Source: Candidatus Bathyarchaeota archaeon (lineage in GTDB: Archaea > Thermoproteota > Bathyarchaeia > TCS64). From it: 13,441 nt of DNA. Positions within the stretch are counted from its first letter, which is position 1; the number at the start of each line of letters is the position of its first letter. A program made the position numbers and the translations under genes. Shown piece after piece: positions 7,409 to 12,600 of this stretch. The notes under the pieces are model-generated. The model was not told where the DNA came from, did not search any database, and saw only the letters and a program-made list of their open reading frames with translations. The DNA is taken from the NCBI GenBank assembly GCA_016934355.1, contig JAFGTA010000133.1:1-13441 (forward strand), written 5' to 3'.

Positions 7409-8557
7409 TTAACACAGTTCTAGTAAATATCGCTCCAATTTGTCCACATGCGTCTCCCACGAAAATCTTTTTGTCGAGAATCTGTGCGCCGCGTCCCCCA
7501 TCTTGTCGCGCAGGGAGCGGTCCCCCAGAAGCTCCGCGTGCAGCGCAGCCATCTCCTTCACGCTGAATGGCGTCACCCGGTACCCCGTCACCCCATGCAT
7601 GACTGTCTCTCTCGGGCCGGCGCTGTCCCACACGATGGAGGGGACGCCGCACGCCGCCGCCTCTATCGGCCCCAGCCCGAAGTCCTCCTCAGGCGACGTA
7701 AACGCGTATACGTACGCGTTCTGATACTTTTCGATTAGCTCGGGTGAGGATAGGTTGCCTGTGAAGAACACGTTCTCCTTTAGCCCGAGGCGCGTGGTCA
7801 GCTGTACCAGGAACTCGCTGTGTTTGGTGAACCCGCCGGTTATGTAGCACTTGAGGTGGGGGTACATCGGGGCCAGTATCCTCATGCACCGTATCAGGTA
7901 GTCTAGACGCTTCTGCGGGTAGTGCCTGTTGGTACTCAGCAGGTAAGGTTCACCGGCTTCGCTGCGCCCGGTTTTCCTGAACAGGCTCAAGTTCACGCCG
8001 GGGTAGCATACATGCGGCTCGACCTCGTAGTAGTCGGCTATCTTCGTCTTTATGTACTCGGAGTTCGTGAGAACCGTGTCCGCGCACCGTACACTGTATG
8101 AATCGAGCTTCTTCACCAGCGTGTTGCCCCTGTGCAGGGCTTCGAGGAGCATCAGGTTGCCGTCGGTAGCCCACCCCGTCTGCCTGTCGATCTTCCTCGG
8201 CATGAAGAACCTGTTCACCTGGTGAAGGTACGACGCGACCGGCGTCCCATACATTTTCTTCACGTTCGCGGCTATCCACCCGCTCGGCTGGCCGTGCGCA
8301 AGTATGACGTCGAACCCCTGTATACGCTTCCTCGGGATGACGACGCTCGAATAGATCATCCCTAACGCGTTGCGTAGCGGCATCCCGCGGGGAAGCAGGC
8401 CGCTGGTCTCGGTTAGGCTAACCTTCTCCATCAGGTTCGGGAAGCAGCTCTCTTCCACCGTTGGGGCGAACACTTCCACGGTGTGGCCTCTCTTTCCCAG
8501 CTCGATGGCCTGGTTGAGGACCGTGCGTTCACCGCCCCCGTTGTAGAAGAACCCCAT
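7409..8557 (-). CDS. GT4-family glycosyltransferase (true start probably ATT at 8578)
   Basis: 382 residues from the first ATG, GT-B fold, glycosyltransferase family 4. N-terminal GGGERTV (residues 7-13) is the acceptor-side glycine loop. The donor half shows NRHYPQKRLDYLI (residues 210-222) and the EX7E motif E291/E299 in PEEDFGLGPIEAAACG, followed by the usual GP.E.V..GVTGY tail. It transfers a sugar from an activated donor, probably NDP-linked, in the cytoplasm; the sugar is unknown. The frame stays open upstream of this ATG and encodes IRVAIIH, exactly the first beta-strand expected in this family. No ATG, GTG or TTG occurs between the ATG and the TAG at 8591-8593; an ATT at 8576-8578 is the best-placed start. 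It lies behind the surface-protein gene on the same strand and divergent from a mannosyltransferase gene, so a role in surface glycosylation is inferred. Confidence 0.92.
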   Translation of the reverse strand: MGFFYNGGGERTVLNQAIELGKRGHTVEVFAPTVEESCFPNLMEKVSLTETSGLLPRGMPLRNALGMIYSSVVIPRKRIQGFDVILAHGQPSGWIAANVKKMYGTPVASYLHQVNRFFMPRKIDRQTGWATDGNLMLLEALHRGNTLVKKLDSYSVRCADTVLTNSEYIKTKIADYYEVEPHVCYPGVNLSLFRKTGRSEAGEPYLLSTNRHYPQKRLDYLIRCMRILAPMYPHLKCYITGGFTKHSEFLVQLTTRLGLKENVFFTGNLSSPELIEKYQNAYVYAFTSPEEDFGLGPIEAAACGVPSIVWDSAGPRETVMHGVTGYRVTPFSVKEMAALHAELLGDRSLRDKMGDAAHRFSTKRFSWETHVDKLERYLLELC

Positions 8558-8740
8558 GTGGATTATGGCGACTCTAATTTCTGACCCGGGCTAACCTTCT
8601 CCGTTGTTCAGGTATGGTTTCTGTCCCCTTGTGGACGTTGTCCCTGTCTCAATACGTTAGAGTGTAACTGGAACCTTCACCTCCATGAAACTCTACTCTT
8701 ATCTCGTTTTCGGCGCCTTCGGATTAATGGGGCTGTTCTC

Positions 8741-9442
8741 ATGGGGAAAAAAGTCACGGTAATCACCCCAGTCTATAATGAATGCCGGACCCTCAGAGAG
8801 AACATCGACAGGATACAGGAATCCCTACGGGATGTCCCACACGAGATAATCATCGTCGACGACAACAGCCCAGATGGAAGCGGAGACATCGCGGACGGCC
8901 TCGCGGAACAAACCAACAACATAACCGTGCTGCACAGACAATCCAAACAGGGCCTCGGCACCGCCTACAAGCAAGGTTACTCGCTGGCCTCGGGAGACCT
9001 CGTGGTATCGATAGACAGCGACCTCAGCCATGACCCGTCGTACCTGCCGGCGATGATCGAAGCCATCGAGGGCGCCGACCTGGTGATAGGTAGTAGGCTC
9101 GTCGCAGGCGGCAGCATCGTGGGCAGGTCCCGCTGGAGGGACTGCCTCAGCGTCCTCACAAACACCGTGATCCGTTTCTTCACCAGCGTGAAGATATATG
9201 ACTGGACGAGCGGCCTCAGGGTCTACAGGAGGGAGCTCTGGGACAGCGTCATGCCCAGCGTCCACTGCGGTAAGTGGGACTTCCAATTCGAGAGTCTCTA
9301 TAAGACGCTGGAGCACGGGTACAGGGTCCGGGAGGTGCCCATTACCTTCTACGAGCGGGCCGACGGCGAGAGCAAGTTCAGTCTGCGTGAGGGGCTGATA
9401 TTTCTATACTCGTTCCTGAGGATTCTGCTAAAAATGAAATAA
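8741..9442 (+). CDS. Polyprenol-phosphate mannose synthase (DPM1-like), GT2 family
   Basis: 233 residues, GT-A fold, family GT2, and very close in layout to the soluble catalytic domain of dolichol-phosphate mannosyltransferase. VTVITPVYNECRTL opens the fold; VDDNSPDGSGD (39-49) and the metal-binding D92/D94 (IDSDLSHDP) follow. GLGTAYKQGY (71-80), GSRL (117-120), DWTSGLR (154-160) and the SKFS loop (211-214) complete the signature. It would transfer mannose (or glucose) from a nucleotide donor to a polyprenyl phosphate at the membrane. There are no full membrane helices, only a hydrophobic C-terminal helix (217-230) that may associate with the membrane. The lipid-linked sugar would feed protein glycosylation, which suits the nearby surface protein and GT4 gene. 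The ATG at 8741 starts right at the first beta-strand. Confidence 0.93.
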   Translation: MGKKVTVITPVYNECRTLRENIDRIQESLRDVPHEIIIVDDNSPDGSGDIADGLAEQTNNITVLHRQSKQGLGTAYKQGYSLASGDLVVSIDSDLSHDPSYLPAMIEAIEGADLVIGSRLVAGGSIVGRSRWRDCLSVLTNTVIRFFTSVKIYDWTSGLRVYRRELWDSVMPSVHCGKWDFQFESLYKTLEHGYRVREVPITFYERADGESKFSLREGLIFLYSFLRILLKMK

Positions 9443-9461
9443 GGATATGGAAAGGTTGGTT

Positions 9462-9812
9462 CTAGACTTCTTCTTCCAGCAAATCGATGACGTAAAGTAA
9501 AGCGTTAGCCATCACGGCGTTTTCCCAGTTCTCTGTCTCCGAGACCATCTGTAGTCCGAGCTTGATCGCGTCCACCCCTCTCTCTGGCGGCGCCACCGGG
9601 TCCACGATTATGTAGTTTTGGGCTATGAAGCTCACCTTGGCTTGCACGGTCATTCCCGGCTCGAGCTCGTTGAACAGAACGTTCTCTCTGTTAAATAAAA
9701 TGACTCTGCCGTCTTTCATTCGGCTGATTATGCTGTCCCCTTTTCCTTTTAGGACTAGGACGGTTAGTTCGTCCCCCAGACTCACGTCTGGACTTGAATC
9801 TACGTTATACAA
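9462..9812 (-). CDS. Small protein with a TRAM-like beta-barrel
   Basis: 116 residues. Residues about 9-72 look like a TRAM/OB-type barrel: GDELTVLVLKGKGDSIISRMKDGRVILFN, then EPGMTVQAKVSFIAQNYIIVDPV. The C-terminal third (about 80-116) is helical and acidic, ending LLYVIDLLEEEV. Small archaeal TRAM proteins bind RNA and have been proposed to act as RNA chaperones; that role is family knowledge, not seen here, and the match is moderate. The start is TTG at 9812, favoured because a strong TATA box at 9841-9853 would start transcription about 9 bases upstream; a GTG at 9785 is the alternative. It converges with the mannose synthase gene (19-base gap) and diverges from the PadR regulator. Confidence 0.75.
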   Translation of the reverse strand: MYNVDSSPDVSLGDELTVLVLKGKGDSIISRMKDGRVILFNRENVLFNELEPGMTVQAKVSFIAQNYIIVDPVAPPERGVDAIKLGLQMVSETENWENAVMANALLYVIDLLEEEV

Positions 9813-9840
9813 TTCAAATCTCTGTAAAATACTCTCACGA

Positions 9841-9853
9841 TTATATATTTAAT
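9841..9853 (-). promoter_or_regulatory. TATA box of the TRAM-like gene
   Basis: The minus strand reads ATTAAATATATAA, centred about 35 bases before the TTG start at 9812. This is a near-ideal archaeal TATA sequence and predicts a leader of about 9 bases. Confidence 0.6.
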
Positions 9854-9942
9854 ATGGTAATTTTCTTTCATTTGACGACGGTTTTCGCGTTTTTACGGTG
9901 TTTTTTCTCTGTATCAAGTACTAGACGTCCAACCCAAACCAC

Positions 9943-9962
9943 GAATATCTCTAGCGATATTC
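9943..9962. promoter_or_regulatory. 20-bp inverted repeat, candidate PadR operator
   Basis: GAATATC (9943-9949), a six-base spacer, then GATATTC (9956-9962): perfect 7-base arms. It ends exactly where the TATA box of the PadR gene begins, overlapping the TFB recognition position. A dimeric winged-helix repressor bound here would block TFB/TBP. Autoregulation by the adjacent PadR protein is the simplest inference. Confidence 0.5.
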
Positions 9963-9968
9963 TTATAT
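9963..9968 (+). promoter_or_regulatory. TATA box of the PadR-family gene
   Basis: TTATAT, about 43 bases before the first ATG (10009). Transcription would start near 9991, with a short leader that ends in GGTGGT, a Shine-Dalgarno-like sequence better spaced for the second ATG (10012) than for the first. Confidence 0.5.
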
Positions 9969-10008
9969 CTCGCCGGAACCGTGTCACACCAGAGAAGTCG
10001 TCGGTGGT

Positions 10009-10536
10009 ATGATGTCCAAGATTTCAGGGAAAGTGCCGAGGGGGTTCACGCGTTTCTACGTTCTGCACCTCCTCACGGAGAGGTCTATGACGGGGAAGGA
10101 GATCATCGAGGAGGCGCAGGAGAGGAGCGAGGGCGACTGGACCCCCTCCCCGGGCCTGATTTACCCCCTGCTGGGAAGGCTTGTCAGGGACGGCTTGATA
10201 GCCGAGACCGATGAGGGGGGGTTCACGGCCACGGAGCGGGGCGTGGAGGCGCTGCAGCAGTACACGAAGCTGCAGGGGCAGCTTGAGCGGCAGTTCGAGT
10301 TGGTGAACAAGCTGGGGCTCTCGGTCTACTCGAAGGGTAAGTTCATCGCGGAGGAGGCTGTTGACAGGATGAGCGTCGTCTCTTCGTCGATGTGGGACAG
10401 GGTGACGAAGAGGTCTGGGGCGGCGCAGCGGAGCTTCGAGGATAAGTACGAGGAGTTCCTGGTCGCCGAGATGGAGAAGCTGAGGCAGAGGAAAGAGGAT
10501 AGAGCCCGGGAGAGCGTTGAGGCTCCCGACGAGTAA
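10009..10536 (+). CDS. PadR-family transcriptional regulator
   Basis: 175 residues. Residues about 14-80 form a PadR winged helix: FYVLHLLTERSMTGKEIIEE, then TPSPGLIYPLLGRLVRDGLI, then a beta-wing GGFTATERG. The remainder (80-175) is helical and charged, with a likely dimerisation helix and a Lys/Glu/Arg-rich coiled tail, longer than the minimal PadR family. PadR proteins are usually repressors responding to small molecules or stress; the ligand and targets here are unknown. The two first codons are both ATG; the leader GGTGGT suits the second. It is divergent from the TRAM-like gene and has a perfect inverted repeat at its own promoter. The C-terminal tail and the high-GC coding region contrast with the AT-rich DNA that follows. 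Confidence 0.9.
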   Translation: MMSKISGKVPRGFTRFYVLHLLTERSMTGKEIIEEAQERSEGDWTPSPGLIYPLLGRLVRDGLIAETDEGGFTATERGVEALQQYTKLQGQLERQFELVNKLGLSVYSKGKFIAEEAVDRMSVVSSSMWDRVTKRSGAAQRSFEDKYEEFLVAEMEKLRQRKEDRARESVEAPDE

Positions 10537-10620
10537 CCGTTACTGAAGCTGTCTCTTTCTAACCGTTCCGCTTTATGATATACGTCTCCGTGATACGGCG
10601 AAAAATGAGCGAAAAACGCT

Positions 10621-10641
10621 TATGTCAAGTAACTTGATATA
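10621..10641. promoter_or_regulatory. 21-bp palindrome centred on TCAAGT-A-ACTTGA
   Basis: The core TCAAGT (10625-10630), A, ACTTGA (10632-10637) is perfect; flanking TAT and ATA also pair, with one mismatch between. It overlaps an AT-rich GATATAAGG that could be a TATA box. The shape is that of a dimeric regulator site. The heptamer TCAAGTA recurs at 9914-9920 and 10953-10959. Confidence 0.4.
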
Positions 10642-10696
10642 AGGAAAAATAATTTCTTTTCATGGTATCATGGAATAAGCAGTTTTTATTGTTCTC

Positions 10697-10723
10697 TAGT
10701 CCGCGGGTATGCGGCTATTTTTT
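10697..10723 (+). terminator. Stem-loop followed by six T, terminator-like
   Basis: TAG-(T)-CCGC, a six-base loop, GCGG-CTA, then TTTTTT. It lies 160 bases beyond the PadR stop, so it may end a PadR read-through transcript or a small RNA initiated near the 10621-10641 palindrome. Confidence 0.4.
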
Positions 10724-10753
10724 CCTGATGTCGCCGGTTATCACAGGGGGAGG

Positions 10754-10780
10754 GGGTACCGCCTGTACCCGGTTACCGGG
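10754..10780. repeat. Two abutting GC-rich inverted repeats
   Basis: GGGTAC (10754-10759), CGCCT, GTACCC (10765-10770), sharing three bases with CCCGG-TTA-CCGGG (10768-10780). Because they overlap, the two stems are mutually exclusive. They are bordered by a G-run on the left and a nine-A run on the right. Function is unknown. Confidence 0.5.
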
Positions 10781-10807
10781 AATCTTGCGAAAAAAAAATT
10801 TACTGGG

Positions 10808-10973
10808 TTTTCGCTGTGGCAGGTAATTTCCGGAATTTTTTTCTTGTTGTTTTGACGGTTTTTTAGGCTGGCTTCTATTGGTTTTTTCGGGTTTGTTCTC
10901 TGGCTTTCGCTGCTGTGGGGATTTTTTTGCTGTGGCTGTGATCTGGCTTGTGTCAAGTAGTTTTGCTGTAGGC
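10808..10973. repeat. T/G-rich tract with four copies of a TTTNGCTGTGG-like motif
   Basis: TTTTCGCTGTGGC (10808-10820), CTTTCGCTGCTGTGGGG (10904-10920), TTTTTTTGCTGTGGC (10922-10935) and TTTTGCTGTAGGC (10961-10973) are related. Several T-runs lie between them, and the plus strand is strongly T+G biased. Spacing is irregular, so this is not a CRISPR array. Confidence 0.4.
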
Positions 10974-11005
10974 TTCGCGCCCGGCTCTAGGATGTGATGT
11001 GCGGT

Positions 11006-11022
11006 GGGTTCAACCTGAACCC
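11006..11022. repeat. Perfect 7-bp hairpin
   Basis: GGGTTCA (11006-11012), a three-base loop, TGAACCC (11016-11022). Together with the hairpin at 11042-11056 (TGATGG-TTT-CCATCA), which overlaps the stop codon of the membrane-protein gene, it may form the 3' end of that minus-strand transcript. Confidence 0.4.
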
Positions 11023-11053
11023 GATGAATCGTGGATAAGAATGATGGTTTCCA

Positions 11054-11530
11054 TCAACTTGCCTTGCTTTGCTTTTTACGTTGATTATGTTTGAATTGAT
11101 AGAACCCGAATGAACCCATCATCACGAAGTACGCAGCCACGAGCATCCTCCCGTAGGTCTCTGATACAGTGTATCCATACCAGTTCAAACCAATGCTGCC
11201 AAGCATCAGCAAAACAAGATAGATGATTAACTCCTTGGGCCACTTATCCGGGTGATGACCCGGCTTATTCTCCGATAAAACACGGTACCATAAATCGTAG
11301 CCTAGGAACGCTAGCATCGGGATCAAGGTAATTGATTGTCTTATCTGGTTCCGGGATACAAGGTGGGCAACGAACAGGAGGGTGAACGGGATTAGTTGAG
11401 CGCTGAATACATATTTTAAACGTAGCTCTTGTTCCGATTTTTCGTAGGCACGAAAAAAATACACGATCACCAAGAGTAAGTAGAAGATCAGCCCGAATCC
11501 TAGCACCAGCATATCTAGAAGTGAAGCCAT
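11054..11530 (-). CDS. Polytopic membrane protein, unknown function
   Basis: 158 residues from the ATG at 11530. The frame extends to a GTG at 11554, but a TATA-like box at 11558-11565 would start transcription near 11536, so the internal ATG (start MASLLDML) is preferred. About four or five hydrophobic segments are visible, at roughly residues 5-26, 36-58, 66-82, 100-118 and 126-145. The C-terminus is a short basic tail (QFKHNQRKKQSKAS), suggesting a cytoplasmic C-terminus by the positive-inside rule. I recognise no family. It lies downstream of, and on the same strand as, the PH-like membrane protein gene (start 43 bases beyond that stop) and has its own promoter with a nearly identical upstream element, so the two are probably co-regulated. 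Confidence 0.8.
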   Translation of the reverse strand: MASLLDMLVLGFGLIFYLLLVIVYFFRAYEKSEQELRLKYVFSAQLIPFTLLFVAHLVSRNQIRQSITLIPMLAFLGYDLWYRVLSENKPGHHPDKWPKELIIYLVLLMLGSIGLNWYGYTVSETYGRMLVAAYFVMMGSFGFYQFKHNQRKKQSKAS

Positions 11531-11557
11531 CGACGGAACAGTAGATGTTCTCACAGA

Positions 11558-11577
11558 TAATAAAATCGATTAATCAT
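11558..11577 (-). promoter_or_regulatory. Promoter of the polytopic membrane protein gene
   Basis: In the minus direction ATGATTAATCGATTTTATTA: a TGATTAATCG element, one extra base, then a TTTTATTA TATA box (11558-11565). The TATA centre lies about 32 bases before the ATG at 11530. The upstream element matches that of the neighbouring gene at 12085-12094. Confidence 0.55.
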
Positions 11578-12050
11578 AGTGCTTTATCGCAAATATGACT
11601 TAATATCTGAAGCACTTGCTCTCTGTTCCTCGTTGAGAAAACAAACGGCCTACCTGAATCAAAACGAAGTCTAACAGCCTCTCCCAGGGACGGCAGGAAA
11701 GCCAGGGACCCGTCACCGCCGTACCGAACTCCCATGCCGGTGTAGACGGATAGGGTGGCGTCGACTGGTTCACAGGATTTTATATCGGCTAGTCTTATTT
11801 TCTTGGATATGGCTCCAAACGATGCAGCCAGGTGGGTTGAATCTATTACTATTTCTAGTTTCCTGAAATTCAGTAAGACCACGATAAAGATACTGTCGAG
11901 TATCACGTAGAGCCATAGGAGCCCTGGCTCCCGGTGGACAGCCAGTGTTTCGAGGATTATGGTGGGGGTCAGTACCGTGATGAATAGCCCAATCATTAAT
12001 GTTGTCCATTGTGTTAATGGGACTTCTTCTCTGTAGATTGTATGATCCAA
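11574..12050 (-). CDS. Membrane protein with two N-terminal helices and a PH-like domain
   Basis: 158 residues. Two hydrophobic segments (about 15-37 and 43-60) are followed by a soluble domain whose strand pattern resembles bacterial/archaeal PH-like (bPH) domains: LEIVIDSTHLAASFG, KIRLADIKSCEPV, a glycine-rich GMGVRYGGDGSLAFL, then AVRLRFDSGRPFVFSTRN and a final helix REQVLQILSHI. Such proteins are mostly uncharacterised; some PH-like domains bind protein or lipid partners. The start is TTG at 12050, chosen because it lies about 29 bases from the centre of a TATA box (12073-12085), predicting a leaderless or nearly leaderless mRNA; the open frame upstream of it has no ATG. Base composition is more AT-rich than in the left part of the window. 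Forms a pair with the downstream polytopic membrane protein. Confidence 0.78.
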   Translation of the reverse strand: MDHTIYREEVPLTQWTTLMIGLFITVLTPTIILETLAVHREPGLLWLYVILDSIFIVVLLNFRKLEIVIDSTHLAASFGAISKKIRLADIKSCEPVDATLSVYTGMGVRYGGDGSLAFLPSLGEAVRLRFDSGRPFVFSTRNREQVLQILSHICDKAL

Positions 12051-12072
12051 CGAGACACTGTTATCAGGGAGG

Positions 12073-12095
12073 AATATAATTAAAACGATTAATCA
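12073..12095 (-). promoter_or_regulatory. Promoter of the PH-like membrane protein gene
   Basis: In the minus direction TGATTAATCG (12085-12094) followed directly by TTTTAATTATATT (12073-12085). The TATA centre is about 29 bases before the TTG at 12050. The element copies that of the next gene at 11567-11576. Confidence 0.55.
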
Positions 12096-12201
12096 GACCC
12101 AAAAATGTTCATCTCTTACAGGTCAGGATACAAGTTACCGAGAAATGAGGATAAAAGAATAGATTATCCCCATTTTCCTACTATACTGGTAAAAACAAGT
12201 A

Positions 12202-12366
12202 ATGCCGAAAAAGGCGTCACCGCTTGATAGACTTATGTACTATCGAATACGATCAGTCAACGAGGCAACCGAATTGGGTATGCGTAGTTCTAAGAAGAAA
12301 CCGTTGACCAAGAAGGAAAGAGAAGAAAAAAGAAAAAAGCGTAAAGAGAAACAAACCCCCAAGTAA
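12202..12366 (+). CDS. Small, highly basic protein, unknown
   Basis: 54 residues starting MPKKASPLDRLMYYRIR. The C-terminal half (31-54) is almost all Lys, Arg and Glu with a long charged helix, ending KQTPK. It could be a small nucleic-acid-binding or ribosome-associated protein, but no family is recognised. An AT-rich stretch with TATACT lies 15-20 bases upstream; no Shine-Dalgarno is visible. Followed 32 bases later by another tiny ORF on the same strand. Lys-rich AT-rich DNA can give such ORFs by chance, hence the modest confidence. Confidence 0.4.
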   Translation: MPKKASPLDRLMYYRIRSVNEATELGMRSSKKKPLTKKEREEKRKKRKEKQTPK

Positions 12367-12398
12367 CCTCTCGCAGGCACTCCACATCAACGCGAGAA

Positions 12399-12494
12399 AT
12401 GGGGCTTTTCATCTTCGTCGCTCTACTGGGAGGGTCTGCAGTATGGTTTTACGTCAGAGGACGCGGTAGAACCAGTTCCCCAATATTCGGGTGA
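12399..12494 (+). CDS. Very small single-pass membrane protein, unknown
   Basis: 31 residues. MGLFIFVALLGGSAVWFYV is one hydrophobic helix (about 2-19), followed by basic RGRGR and a short tail. This is the pattern of a genuine small membrane protein: helix then positive charges. It follows the 54-residue basic ORF on the same strand, so the two may share a transcript. No family or clear ribosome-binding site was identified. Confidence 0.4.
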   Translation: MGLFIFVALLGGSAVWFYVRGRGRTSSPIFG

Positions 12495-12552
12495 AACCGC
12501 TACCGATGAAATGGTACGAGACTGTCAAATATCTTAGTCATGTACGCTGATC

Positions 12553-12560
12553 GATTATAG
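12553..12560 (+). promoter_or_regulatory. Possible TATA box of the antitoxin-like gene
   Basis: GATTATAG, centred about 44 bases before the ATG at 12601. Transcription would begin near 12582, inside the operator palindrome, leaving a leader with GGGAG six bases before the ATG. Confidence 0.4.
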
Positions 12561-12571
12561 GGTAATAAGCA

Positions 12572-12591
12572 CGTATTACCACCGTAATACG
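12572..12591. promoter_or_regulatory. 20-bp palindrome, probable operator of the antitoxin-like gene
   Basis: CGTATTAC (12572-12579), CACC, GTAATACG (12584-12591): perfect 8-base arms. A further half-site GTAATA occurs at 12562-12567, exactly 22 bases before the one at 12584, or two helical turns. Ribbon-helix-helix antitoxins typically bind such repeated half-sites at their own promoters. Confidence 0.6.
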
Positions 12592-12600
12592 GGAGCATCC

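Larger units (their letters stand above)
10537..11053. other. 517-base stretch without a convincing gene; hairpins, palindromes and T/G-rich repeats
   Basis: This gap between the PadR gene and the membrane-protein gene holds no ORF I believe. Left to right it contains a 21-bp imperfect palindrome (10621-10641), a stem with a T-run (10697-10723), two abutting GC hairpins (10754-10780), a T/G-rich tract (about 10800-10975) with a recurring TTTNGCTGTGG motif, and two short hairpins (11006-11022 and 11042-11056). It might hold an unannotated RNA or decayed mobile DNA; nothing identifies which. Confidence 0.6.

Noticed and set aside
7409..8557. Frameshift or truncation of the GT4 gene as the reason for the missing start
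   Set aside because: The upstream in-frame codons give the correct first beta-strand without any shift; other frames there give no family-like sequence.
10741..10956. 71-codon minus-strand frame in the T/G-rich tract
   Set aside because: TTG start, composition explained by A/C-rich repeats on that strand, no domain character, spans the hairpins.
10800..10975. CRISPR-like repetition
   Set aside because: Motif copies are short, imperfect and irregularly spaced, with no constant spacers and no cas genes.
10993..11040. Possible C/D box small RNA or tRNA T-arm (GTGATGT, CCTGA, CGATGAA and GGGTTCA)
   Set aside because: No proper terminal D box or kink-turn pairing, and no acceptor, D or anticodon arms; the hairpin alone does not support either call.
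11531..11554. GTG start at 11554 for the polytopic membrane protein
   Set aside because: It is only a few bases from the TATA box, upstream of the expected transcription start; the ATG at 11530 fits better.
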